A DNA stretch of 45,017 bases, from contig JAFXHA010000067.1 of the NCBI GenBank assembly GCA_017536635.1, forward strand, positions 1 to 45,017, in the 5' to 3' direction. The notes below the pieces were generated by a model. That model was not told the DNA's origin, made no database searches, and saw nothing but the letters and a program-made list of their open reading frames with translations. The stretch comes from Clostridia bacterium (lineage in GTDB: Bacteria > Bacillota > Clostridia > Oscillospirales > CAG-272). Within the stretch, counting starts at the first letter, position 1. Every line of letters begins with the position of its first letter. Positions 23,475-31,440 of the stretch are shown one piece after another. Both the position numbers and the translations under genes were made by a program.

Positions 23475-24352
23475 TGAAATTTGAAGGCATAATGCCTGCA
23501 CTCATTACACCGCTTACCGAAAAAGAAACGGTGAACGTTCCCGTGTTAAGATCGTTTATAGAGCATCTTATCGAAAAGGGGGCCGATGGCTTTTATATCG
23601 GCGGAGCGACGGGAGAGGGACTTGCGCTCAGGACCGAGGAGCGAATGATACTCGCCGAGGAAGCTATTACGACGGTTGATCACAGAAAGCCCTGCATCGT
23701 TCAGGTAGCGTCGATGGATTTCAACGACGCAATAGCGCTTGCCAAGCACGCCGAGAGCGTGGGCGCGGATGCTATTTCGGCTACTCCTCCGCTATTTTTC
23801 CAATACGACGATGACGACGTTTATAATTATTATAAAGCGCTTGCAAACGCGGTGCATATACCGATGATGATATATTTCAACCCAAATGCGAGATTCGATA
23901 TCAACGCGACCTTTGCGGCTCGCGCGTTTGAGGTGGATAATATCACTGCTATCAAGTGGACGAGTATGAATTATTACGAGATGATGAAGATCAAGGAGCT
24001 TACTCACGGCGAGATGAACGTGATAAACGGTCCCGACGAGACTCTGCTTATGGGACTTACGGCGGGTGCTGACGGTGGAATCGGTTCGACCTATAACTTT
24101 ATGCTCGATATCATCAAGAATATTTACGTTAATTTCAAGAGCGGCAATATGGAGGCGGCTCAGGAATATCAGATGCGCGCCGACCGTATCATCAACGAGC
24201 TGCTCAAGTGCAAGATAATTCCCGTTACAAAGGTAGTGCTTGAGGAGCAGGGCTTTGCCGTGGGTAATGCTACCTTCCCGATGAAGCGTTACAGCGACGC
24301 GGAGAAGCGTGATATCATCGAGAGAATGAAAAACGCGGGACTTGAGTTTTGA
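23471..24352 (+). CDS. nanA: N-acetylneuraminate lyase-like aldolase
   Basis: A 293-residue DapA/NanA-family Schiff-base aldolase. The GGATGEG segment (44-50), Y135 (MIYFNPNA) and K162 (AIKWTS) mark the active site. NanA cleaves N-acetylneuraminate to N-acetylmannosamine and pyruvate. The pyruvate-binding motif reads GGATGEG rather than the usual GGSTGEG, and the YFNPNA segment is closer to NanA than to DapA. The overlap with the sialidase-like gene supports NanA over dihydrodipicolinate synthase. NanE, NanK and a transporter are not in the window. A terminator follows. Confidence 0.83.
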   Translation: MMKFEGIMPALITPLTEKETVNVPVLRSFIEHLIEKGADGFYIGGATGEGLALRTEERMILAEEAITTVDHRKPCIVQVASMDFNDAIALAKHAESVGADAISATPPLFFQYDDDDVYNYYKALANAVHIPMMIYFNPNARFDINATFAARAFEVDNITAIKWTSMNYYEMMKIKELTHGEMNVINGPDETLLMGLTAGADGGIGSTYNFMLDIIKNIYVNFKSGNMEAAQEYQMRADRIINELLKCKIIPVTKVVLEEQGFAVGNATFPMKRYSDAEKRDIIERMKNAGLEF

Positions 24353-24364
24353 TAAAACCGAAAT

Positions 24365-24392
24365 AAAAAACGGAGCGAAGGCTCCGTTTTTT
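24365..24392 (+). terminator. Terminator after nanA
   Basis: CGGAGC-gaag-GCTCCG flanked by six A and six T, giving a 12-bp stem that would also work in reverse. Confidence 0.92.
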
Positions 24393-24414
24393 GATATTAT
24401 GAACAAATGCGCTA

Positions 24415-24443
24415 TTGACAAGCTTGCATTTATGAGATATAAT
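24415..24443 (+). promoter_or_regulatory. Promoter of the envelope operon
   Basis: Perfect TTGACA (24415-24420) and TATAAT (24438-24443), spacer 17, giving a short leader of about 30 bases. Confidence 0.92.
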
Positions 24444-24478
24444 AATATTTGTATATTTATGTTTACTGCGAGGTTTAT

Positions 24479-26233
24479 ATGAACGGTAAAAAGGAAAACG
24501 GCGATATGAAGGGTAGGATAGTGCCCGCCCTGCTTGCGTCTCTGGCGCTTTCGCTGACTGTGTTATTTTTCGGACCTTTTGAATTATATGCAAATAATAT
24601 GGCTGAATTTGCGTTCGGCCTTTGGGACTTTTTCGGAATACTCATCGCAATAGCGATAGCTATTACGGCGGCGCTGATGCTCGTGCTTATCTGGTTGCCG
24701 AAAAGAGCGTTTAATATTGCGTGTTCCGCAATAGCGCTTATAGCTTTGATGGTCTACGTTCAGGGAACGTTTCTGACTATGGGTATGACGTCGGTCGAGG
24801 GCGACGGAGTTGACGGCTCTGCCGTATCAACGCTGAAGCTCGTAATAAATACGGTGATATGGGTATTGGTTATCGGCGGCGGAATTGTGGCGACTGTGCT
24901 GCTTTCCAAAAAGCATAACGATATAGTGCGTACCGTGCTGACTATCGCGATGGTTACCGTCATCGGAATGCAGACCGTCAGCTTTGCCACGGTGGCGTTG
25001 ACTACCGAGGGGCTGTTCGGTGGCGAGGTCGAGGACGGCGAAAAGAGCGATCTTGTCGAAGCATTTACCTATAAAAATCTTGAAAAGGTATCGAGTGATT
25101 CGAACGTAATATATTTTGTCGTAGACCGTTTTGCGACAAGCTACGTTGAGACCGCCAAAAAGGATTGTCCCGAGGTCTTTGAGGAGCTTGAGGGCTTTAC
25201 CTACTACGACGATATGGTGTCTCTTTATCCGAGAACGTTTCCGTCGATCACCTATATGATAACGGGTGTTGAAAACGATTTTTCGCTCTCCCGTGCCGAT
25301 TATTTCAAGTATGCTTGGGAGAATGCCGAGTTTATCGATATCCTCAAGGAAAACGGATATGGAGTAAATATTTACGTCGACGATTATTACGCTTATGAGG
25401 ATTCTACTCCCGGCGGTGTTGCTGCCTTTGCGGACAACCTTTCGGGTGAGACCGAGACGGTAGTCTCCGACAGACCGGGGCTTGTAAAGGATATGGCTCG
25501 CCTGTCGCTTTACAGATATCTGCCGTTTGCGTGCCGAGGAATTGTCGGAAGCGTGAGCTCGGGAGATTTTCAGGACAGCGTTCAGATAGTAAACAAGGAT
25601 CTTGACGTTTATACGACGGATATGAAGAATGCTTACGACTATTTAAACGAGCATCCGCTGACGCTCTCGGACGGCAAGAACTTCTCCTTTATACATCTTC
25701 AGGGAACACATCTTCCCAATAAATACGACAGAGATTTCAACGAGGCTGACGAGGAAGAGAGATACAGCGTGGTTGAAGGTATGATACAGAGCTTCAAGAT
25801 AATCAATATGTATATTGAGCAGCTCAAGGAGCTCGGCATCTACGATGACGCGACTATTATAATTACGGGCGACCATTCGAGCATCGGCTCCGACTCTAAG
25901 GACCCGTATTACGCACATTTGACCGCTCTTTTCGTAAAGCCAGCCGGTGTTGGCGAGGGCGAGCTGAAGATCTCTTCCGCGCCCGTGGCACAAGAGGATA
26001 TCCACGCGACGATCCTTGATTCCGAGGAAATAGAGAGCACTCTCGACTACGGCGTATCGGTCTTTGATCTTGACGAGGACGCAGAACGTGAGAGAAGATA
26101 TCATTTTCAGAGATATATAAGAGACGACGGAACCTACGAGGTCGTCAAATATAAGATCGTGGGTAAGGCGAAAAAATTCAGCAATTGGACTCCTGTCGAG
26201 AGGGTGAAGCTCGATAAGAGTATCTACAAATAA
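24479..26233 (+). CDS. Membrane-anchored alkaline phosphatase/sulfatase-superfamily enzyme
   Basis: A 584-residue protein: about five N-terminal membrane helices (residues 13-170) and an extracellular alkaline-phosphatase-superfamily domain, the layout of lipoteichoic acid synthases. Catalytic landmarks are VIYFVVDRFATSY (metal-binding Asp), YPRTFPSITYMITG (Ser/Thr nucleophile region), FIHLQGTHLP and IIITGDHSS (Asp-His metal ligands). The frame is open to a TTG at 24449, but that falls just after the -10 box; ATG 24479 with GAGG upstream is chosen. It is 10 bases from a glycerophosphotransferase fusion gene, so it may transfer or remove phosphoglycerol or other phospho-groups on an envelope polymer. 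The exact reaction is not known. Confidence 0.82.
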   Translation: MNGKKENGDMKGRIVPALLASLALSLTVLFFGPFELYANNMAEFAFGLWDFFGILIAIAIAITAALMLVLIWLPKRAFNIACSAIALIALMVYVQGTFLTMGMTSVEGDGVDGSAVSTLKLVINTVIWVLVIGGGIVATVLLSKKHNDIVRTVLTIAMVTVIGMQTVSFATVALTTEGLFGGEVEDGEKSDLVEAFTYKNLEKVSSDSNVIYFVVDRFATSYVETAKKDCPEVFEELEGFTYYDDMVSLYPRTFPSITYMITGVENDFSLSRADYFKYAWENAEFIDILKENGYGVNIYVDDYYAYEDSTPGGVAAFADNLSGETETVVSDRPGLVKDMARLSLYRYLPFACRGIVGSVSSGDFQDSVQIVNKDLDVYTTDMKNAYDYLNEHPLTLSDGKNFSFIHLQGTHLPNKYDRDFNEADEEERYSVVEGMIQSFKIINMYIEQLKELGIYDDATIIITGDHSSIGSDSKDPYYAHLTALFVKPAGVGEGELKISSAPVAQEDIHATILDSEEIESTLDYGVSVFDLDEDAERERRYHFQRYIRDDGTYEVVKYKIVGKAKKFSNWTPVERVKLDKSIYK

Positions 26234-26243
26234 AGGATAAAAA

Positions 26244-28358
26244 ATGGATACGATACTTTATTACATCTGCATACCGCTTGGCATTCTGATGAAATGGTGT
26301 TGGATGCTGGTGCGTGATTACGGACTTGCGATCCTGCTGTTTACGCTGGCAACCAAGATAGTTATTCTGCCGCTTTCGGTATGGATACATAAAAATTCAA
26401 TACTTATGGTCAAGCTGCAGCCGAGCATAAATTTCCTCAAGGCTGAGCATTACGGCGATATGGATACGATCGCCGACGAGCAGGCAAAGCTCTTTAAAAA
26501 AGAGAAGTATCACCCGATGCTCTCGCTGATCCCGCTTGTTGTACAGATAGTTCTGCTTATGGGTGTGGTGCAGATAATATATCACCCGCTTGAATATCTG
26601 TTTGCGATAGACAGCGCTACGGTGAGTGCTGTTGCCGAGTGGCTCGGTATTGGTGCCGAGGATTCCTCAATGCAGCTTCGTATAATCGAGGCGATACAGT
26701 CCGGAGCACTTACCGACACCGCGGCTATTAGCGGCGTGGACGGTGCGGTGCTTTCGGATATGATCGCAAAGGTTTCTGATTTCAAGCTCAGCTTTCTCGG
26801 AATCAATCTTGCTACTGTTCCCGTCGATGCGTGGGGAATATACATAGCGGTTCCCGCCGTTGCGGGTATATCCTCGTGGCTCCTCTGCTTTACGCAGAAC
26901 CTTTCCAACGTTATTCAGCACGAGCAGGGTAAGCTCAGTAAGTACGGTCTTATGGCGGTGTCGGTCGGAATCTCGCTTTATCTCGGATTCTTTGTTCCCG
27001 CAGGTATCGCACTTTATTGGATAGCAAGCAATTTGTTCTCAATAGTTCAGATGTATATACTAAATGCCGTGATAAATCCCAAAAAGTACGTGGATTACGA
27101 TGCGCTTGAAAAGAGCCGCGCGGCGCTCGCAGAGATTGAAAAGCTCGATGAAACCAATAAAAAGGATCCCGATTACCGCAAGAATCGCGCCAGAGAAAAG
27201 GCTGATTATAAGAGATTCTTCGGTATAGTAAATAAAAAGCTTGTCATATATGCGGAAAAAAGCGGATTTTATAAGTATTTTGAAGGACTTATCCGAGAGC
27301 TGACCAAGCGCTCAAATATTACTATCCATTACATCACAAACGATCCGAACGACGTTATCTTTGAGGTCGCAAAGACAAATACGCAGATAAAGCCTTATTA
27401 CATCGGTATCAAGAAAATGATACCGCTTATGATGCGACTTGAGGCGGATATGGTCGTGATGACCACTCCCGATCTTGATAAGTTTTATCTCAAGCGCTCG
27501 ATAATGCAGAAGGATATCGAGTACGTATACGTTCCGCACGACTCAATGAGCGTTCATATGGGATTTCGAGAGGGAGCACTTGATGCCTTTGATACGGTGT
27601 TCTGCGCAGGACCTCATATCGAAAAAGAGATAAGAGCTACCGAGCGTGTTTACGGATTGCCCGAAAAAACGCTTGTCAGATTCGGATATCCGCTTGCGGA
27701 TAAGCTTATAGAGGCGGGTGCAGAGGAGAAAAAGACACACGCCGAGAGCGGTATTAAGGAGATACTTATCGCACCGTCGTGGAACGAGGATAATATACTC
27801 GATTCCTGCATCGACGAGCTTATCGAGGGGCTGATGTGCGAGCAGTATCATATAACCGTGCGTCCTCACCCTGAGTACGTTAAGCGTTACGGTGCTCGAA
27901 TGAAGGCGATCGTTGACAGATTCGCCGACAGAGTAGGGGATAGACTTAGCTTTGAGCTTGATTTCTCAGGCAATAAGTCGATATACAGTGCGGATCTGCT
28001 CATTACCGACTGGTCGGGAATCTCGGTTGAATATTGCTTTGCTACTAAGCGCCCCGCTATATTCGTCAATACCAAGATGAAGGTACTCAACCCTAATTGG
28101 CAGAAGATCGGCTGCGAGCCGGTTGAGATATCGCTCCGAAATATAATCGGTGTGGCTCTTGAAAAGGACGAGACGGCAAATATCGGTGAGATCGCCGCAG
28201 AGCTTTTTGAGCGCGGAGCCGAATATGAGGAAACAATAGACCGAGTGCTCGGTGAATTTCTGTTCAACATCGGCAGCGCCGAAAAGGCGGGCGCCGACTA
28301 CATACTCAGCTCTTTGAGCGCAAAGGCGCAAAAGAGAAAGGCTGATTCTAAAAAATAA
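26244..28358 (+). CDS. YidC/Oxa1-like insertase fused to CDP-glycerol glycerophosphotransferase
   Basis: A 704-residue two-domain protein. Residues 1-285 match the YidC/Oxa1 fold. A first segment is followed by LATKIVILPLSVWIHKNSILMVKLQP, with K38 where YidC has the groove arginine. A charged cytoplasmic hairpin and later membrane segments follow, ending FFVPAGIALYWIASNLFSIVQM (near 249-270). After a charged linker (285-330), residues 331-690 are TagB/TagF-like: PHDSMSVHMGF (431 on), VRPHPEYVKRYG (539 on) and SADLLITDWSGISVEY (582-597). The latter enzymes polymerise glycerol phosphate from CDP-glycerol. The sequence is continuous with no frameshift. A dedicated insertion/polymerisation role is inference. 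Confidence 0.88.
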   Translation: MDTILYYICIPLGILMKWCWMLVRDYGLAILLFTLATKIVILPLSVWIHKNSILMVKLQPSINFLKAEHYGDMDTIADEQAKLFKKEKYHPMLSLIPLVVQIVLLMGVVQIIYHPLEYLFAIDSATVSAVAEWLGIGAEDSSMQLRIIEAIQSGALTDTAAISGVDGAVLSDMIAKVSDFKLSFLGINLATVPVDAWGIYIAVPAVAGISSWLLCFTQNLSNVIQHEQGKLSKYGLMAVSVGISLYLGFFVPAGIALYWIASNLFSIVQMYILNAVINPKKYVDYDALEKSRAALAEIEKLDETNKKDPDYRKNRAREKADYKRFFGIVNKKLVIYAEKSGFYKYFEGLIRELTKRSNITIHYITNDPNDVIFEVAKTNTQIKPYYIGIKKMIPLMMRLEADMVVMTTPDLDKFYLKRSIMQKDIEYVYVPHDSMSVHMGFREGALDAFDTVFCAGPHIEKEIRATERVYGLPEKTLVRFGYPLADKLIEAGAEEKKTHAESGIKEILIAPSWNEDNILDSCIDELIEGLMCEQYHITVRPHPEYVKRYGARMKAIVDRFADRVGDRLSFELDFSGNKSIYSADLLITDWSGISVEYCFATKRPAIFVNTKMKVLNPNWQKIGCEPVEISLRNIIGVALEKDETANIGEIAAELFERGAEYEETIDRVLGEFLFNIGSAEKAGADYILSSLSAKAQKRKADSKK

Positions 28359-28379
28359 AGATATACAGGAGAAATCATT

Positions 28380-28610
28380 ATGGAACTTTTAACACTTGTC
28401 TGCCAGCCCACAGCATCTTATATCGATCCGTCGACGACGACGATACTTATTTCCTCTATCAGCGGAATCGTTATCGCGATCAGCGCCACCGCTGTCATCC
28501 TTTGGAGAAAGGCTAAAAAGAAGGTGGCAAACGCGCTTCATATCGACGAAAACGCAAATAAGGAAGTCGAGGAAGAGCTCGTTATCAAGGACGAGGAAGA
28601 GAATAAGTAA
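28380..28610 (+). CDS. Small YIDPST-type membrane protein
   Basis: A 76-residue protein with a short N-terminus, the motif SYIDPSTTTILISS (residues 14-27), one membrane helix (about 22-43), then a basic stretch and an acidic tail. It resembles the small membrane proteins with a Y-x-DPGTGS motif that I recall next to phosphatase/sulfatase-family envelope genes. The GTG is replaced by STTT here. AGGAG precedes the ATG, and it is 21 bases after the fusion gene. It probably works with the two upstream products, but its function is unknown. Confidence 0.72.
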   Translation: MELLTLVCQPTASYIDPSTTTILISSISGIVIAISATAVILWRKAKKKVANALHIDENANKEVEEELVIKDEEENK

Positions 28611-28611
28611 T

Positions 28612-28648
28612 AAAAAATATCCGTCGAAAAATTCGACGGATATTTTTT
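28612..28648 (+). terminator. Terminator of the envelope operon
   Basis: ATATCCGTCGAA/TTCGACGGATAT (28617-28628 with 28632-28643), extended by A and T runs to about 17 bp. Confidence 0.92.
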
Positions 28649-28742
28649 TGTTTTCTTGTGGTAAAAATATACAAAAACCTATATTCAAAGTCAGCGCGCA
28701 AATAAAAACTTTACTAAAATTAAAATAAAATTCAAATTCTAC

Positions 28743-28771
28743 TTGACAACTTTTGTGAATAGATATATAAT
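28743..28771 (+). promoter_or_regulatory. Promoter of the feo operon
   Basis: Perfect TTGACA (28743-28748) and TATAAT (28766-28771), spacer 17. The operator palindrome begins 8 bases after the last base of the -10 box, as at the small-RNA promoter. Confidence 0.92.
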
Positions 28772-28778
28772 ATATGTG

Positions 28779-28794
28779 GTTAGCAGATGCTAAC
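28779..28794. promoter_or_regulatory. DtxR-family operator 3 (GTTAGC-AGAT-GCTAAC)
   Basis: The same palindrome as at the small-RNA promoter, over the predicted feoA transcription start. Bound repressor would block initiation when iron is sufficient. Confidence 0.82.
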
Positions 28795-28818
28795 TTAAAA
28801 ATGCTTTTGGAGATTTGT

Positions 28819-29037
28819 ATGAATTTACGTGCCGCAGAAGAAGGAAAAGAATATATCATTCAGCAAATCAATACCGACGACGAGGAGCTCGATGCGTTTT
28901 TGTTTTCGCTCGGCTGTTACAGCGGAGAGCCCATTACGGTTATCTCTCATTTGAAGAGAAGCTGTGTCGTGTCTATCAAGGACGGTAGATACAACATCGA
29001 TAAGGAGCTCGCAGAGGCGATCATCGTAAAAGATTAA
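28819..29037 (+). CDS. feoA: Ferrous iron transport protein A
   Basis: A 72-residue FeoA-type protein with an SH3-like fold: MNLRAAEEGKEYIIQQI, a FLFSLGCYSGEPITVISHLKRSCVVSI core and a terminal ELAEAIIVKD. FeoA is a small cytoplasmic partner of FeoB. The frame is open to an ATG at 28774, but that codon overlaps the operator and transcription start. The ATG at 28819, with GGAG at 28809-28812, is the translation start. It is the first gene of the feo operon. Confidence 0.88.
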   Translation: MNLRAAEEGKEYIIQQINTDDEELDAFLFSLGCYSGEPITVISHLKRSCVVSIKDGRYNIDKELAEAIIVKD

Positions 29038-29044
29038 AAAACAA

Positions 29045-29068
29045 AAATAATCCTCGGATTATTTTTTT
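29045..29068 (+). terminator. Terminator-like hairpin between feoA and feoB
   Basis: AATAATC-ctcg-GATTATT extended by A and T, followed by a run of seven T. It is weak in GC, so it may only reduce read-through from feoA into feoB. Confidence 0.6.
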
Positions 29069-29076
29069 GGCGGTCA

Positions 29077-29092
29077 GTTAGCCGCCGCTAAC
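29077..29092. promoter_or_regulatory. DtxR-family operator 4 (GTTAGC-CGCC-GCTAAC)
   Basis: A fourth palindrome, between feoA and feoB. A TATAAT lies 23 bases downstream (29115-29120) with a poor -35, so the site may cover the -35 region of an internal feoB promoter. Confidence 0.7.
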
Positions 29093-29143
29093 TTTTTTGA
29101 AAAATAAAAAAATATATAATTTACACTTTCAGGAGGAGTAAAA

Positions 29144-31171
29144 ATGAGAATCGCACTTGCGGGCAACCCCAACAGCGGTAAAACAACAATGTATAACGCC
29201 CTGACCGGACGCAACGAAAAGGTTGGAAACTGGGCAGGCGTTACGGTTGATAAGAATGAGCATTCTATCAAGAAAAGCTTGTACAAGGGCGAGGCAGAGC
29301 TTATAGCAGTTGACCTTCCCGGAGCTTATTCTATGTCTCCCTTTACGTCTGAGGAGAGCATCACCAGCTCTTACGTAAAGAACGAGAATCCCGATGCAAT
29401 AATCAACATCGTGGACTCCACAAACCTCAGCAGAAGCTTGTTCTTCACAACACAGCTGCTTGAGCTTGGCATACCCGTAATAGTTGCGCTCAACAAGACC
29501 GACGTCAACAAGAAAAAGGACAACAAGATAGATGCCAAGGCACTTTCCGAGAAGCTCGGATGCCCCGTTGTCGAGACCACGTCAACTACCGGCGACGGTA
29601 TGAAGGACGTTGTTGCGGCTGCAGTTGCGGCTATCGGCAAGACTCAGGACGCTCCCTATATTCAGGATGACGTTGACCTCACCGACAAAAAGGCGGTTGA
29701 GGAGGCAGACAGAAAGCGTTTTGCGTTCGTCAACGGCATCGTAAAGGACGTGGAGACGAGAAAGGTCCTCACCAAGAATAAGAACGCGCAGGATAAGATC
29801 GATGCTATCCTTACTAACAAGTGGGTAGGTCTTCCGATATTCGCGCTCGTAATGCTCGCTGTATTCTGGATCTCCCAGGCAGGACCTGCGGTATGGCTTG
29901 CGGATGGGCTTACCGGATTGCTGGAAAAGGGCCAGGAAGCGATCGCAGATGCGATCTCGTCCGACAGCATCTGGGCATCTATACTCGTAGACGGTATTAT
30001 CGGCGGTGTTATAGCCGTTATAGGATTCTTGCCGCTCGTAATGGTAATGTATTTCCTCATCGCGCTTCTTGAGGACTGCGGATATATGGCACGCGCTACC
30101 GTTGTGCTCGACCCGATATTCAAGAAGGTCGGACTTTCGGGTAAGTCGGTAATTCCGTTTATCATCGGTACCGGCTGTGCTATCCCCGGCGTTATGGCTT
30201 GCCGTACGATCAGAAACGAGCGCGAACGCCGAGCTACCGCTATGCTCGCTCCCTTTATGCCTTGCGGAGCAAAGCTTCCCGTTATCGCGCTCTTTGCGGG
30301 TGCATTCTTCGCGGATTCCCCTTGGGTAGGCGCTTCGATGTATTTCGTAGGTATCGTTATTATATTCCTTTGCGCGCTTCTCGTAAATAAGCTCACGGGA
30401 CATAAGAACAGAAAATCCTTCTTCATTATCGAGCTTCCCGAGTACAAGGCGCCGAGCATCTGGAAGGCGTTCCTTTCCATGTGCCAGCGCGGATGGGCTT
30501 ACATAGTCAAGGCGGGAACTATTATCCTCGTTTGTAACTTCGCGGTGCACTTAATGCAGACGTTCGGCTGGAATCTCAAGCCGGTTGAGGACGCAAGTGA
30601 ATCTATCCTTGCTACAATCGCTACTCCTTTTGCTTATCTTTTTGCTCCCATTATCGGTGTAGTAGGTTGGCAGTTTGCGGCTGCGGCTATTACGGGCTTT
30701 ATCGCAAAAGAGAACGTGGTCGGAACTCTTGCCGTTTGCTTTGGAATCTCCAATCTCATCAATATGGATGAGCTTGCTATGGTTGAGGGTGCGGCAGGAT
30801 CTGTTGCAGAGGTGTTTGGTATGACCTCGGCTGCGGCTCTTGCGTTCCTGATGTTCAACCTCTTCACACCGCCTTGCTTTGCGGCGATCGGTGCAATGAA
30901 CTCCGAGATCAAGAGCAAAAAGTGGCTTTTTGCAGGTATCGGACTTCAGTTCTCGGTAGGATATTCTATCGGATTCCTCGTATATTTCTTCGGAACGCTC
31001 TTTACCACCCGCGATTTCGGCGCCGCTTGGATGCCTATCGTAGGTTGGGCGATCGTTGGCGTTATCGTTGCGATATTCACAACACTCATTATCAGAAAGA
31101 ACAAGCAGCTCAAGGCTGAATACGAGCTTCAGGCAGCTGCTAAAAAAGAAAAGGAAACTGTAAACGTTTAA
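29144..31171 (+). CDS. feoB: Ferrous iron transporter FeoB
   Basis: A 675-residue Fe(II) transporter of the cytoplasmic membrane. The N-terminal G domain has G1 GNPNSGKTT (7-15), G3 DLPGAYS (57-63) and G4 NKTD (117-120). The membrane part starts near 225 and contains the family's gate segments: GYMARATVVLDPIFKKVGLSGKS, IGTGCAIPGVMACRTIRNERER and APFMPCGAKLPVIALF. The second half ends in another set of helices and a charged tail. AGGAGGAG precedes the start. It is co-transcribed with the FeoB-associated Cys-rich gene and controlled by the operators upstream. Confidence 0.97.
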   Translation: MRIALAGNPNSGKTTMYNALTGRNEKVGNWAGVTVDKNEHSIKKSLYKGEAELIAVDLPGAYSMSPFTSEESITSSYVKNENPDAIINIVDSTNLSRSLFFTTQLLELGIPVIVALNKTDVNKKKDNKIDAKALSEKLGCPVVETTSTTGDGMKDVVAAAVAAIGKTQDAPYIQDDVDLTDKKAVEEADRKRFAFVNGIVKDVETRKVLTKNKNAQDKIDAILTNKWVGLPIFALVMLAVFWISQAGPAVWLADGLTGLLEKGQEAIADAISSDSIWASILVDGIIGGVIAVIGFLPLVMVMYFLIALLEDCGYMARATVVLDPIFKKVGLSGKSVIPFIIGTGCAIPGVMACRTIRNERERRATAMLAPFMPCGAKLPVIALFAGAFFADSPWVGASMYFVGIVIIFLCALLVNKLTGHKNRKSFFIIELPEYKAPSIWKAFLSMCQRGWAYIVKAGTIILVCNFAVHLMQTFGWNLKPVEDASESILATIATPFAYLFAPIIGVVGWQFAAAAITGFIAKENVVGTLAVCFGISNLINMDELAMVEGAAGSVAEVFGMTSAAALAFLMFNLFTPPCFAAIGAMNSEIKSKKWLFAGIGLQFSVGYSIGFLVYFFGTLFTTRDFGAAWMPIVGWAIVGVIVAIFTTLIIRKNKQLKAEYELQAAAKKEKETVNV

Positions 31172-31183
31172 AAAGGTGAAAGT

Positions 31184-31384
31184 ATGAACCCTGCAGACAT
31201 TATTGTGATCGCGCTTATAGTCCTGATAATCGGCGGCGCGTCCGCTTATATCATCAAGGCTAAGAAAAGCGGTAAAAAGTGCATAGGCTGTCCCGACAGC
31301 TCCTCGTGCTCTTCAAAATCGAAGGAAGGCGGCTGCGGCGGCTCATGCGAGCATTGTTCTTCGTGTAGCGGAGAACAGAAATAA
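31184..31384 (+). CDS. FeoB-associated Cys-rich membrane protein
   Basis: A 66-residue protein with one N-terminal membrane helix (about 5-25), a basic stop (KAKKSGKK) and a Cys/Ser/Gly-rich cytoplasmic tail with eight cysteines, including CIGC, SSCSS, GGCGGSCEHCSSC. This is the FeoB-associated Cys-rich family, possibly an iron-handling partner of FeoB in place of FeoC. It starts 12 bases after feoB with AAAGGTGA upstream. Confidence 0.92.
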   Translation: MNPADIIVIALIVLIIGGASAYIIKAKKSGKKCIGCPDSSSCSSKSKEGGCGGSCEHCSSCSGEQK

Positions 31385-31390
31385 GAATAT

Positions 31391-31425
31391 AAAAATCGGC
31401 AGAGAAGTTTCTCTGCCGATTTTTT
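31391..31425 (+). terminator. Terminator of the feo operon
   Basis: AAAATCGGCAGAG/CTCTGCCGATTTT around an AAGTTT loop, followed by T residues. Confidence 0.92.
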
Positions 31426-31440
31426 ATCATAGTAAAACGT

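Noticed and set aside
28774-28818. Longer feoA starting at ATG 28774
   Set aside because: The codon lies at or before the transcription start and the extension overlaps the operator; GGAG before ATG 28819 and FeoA homology fit the shorter form.
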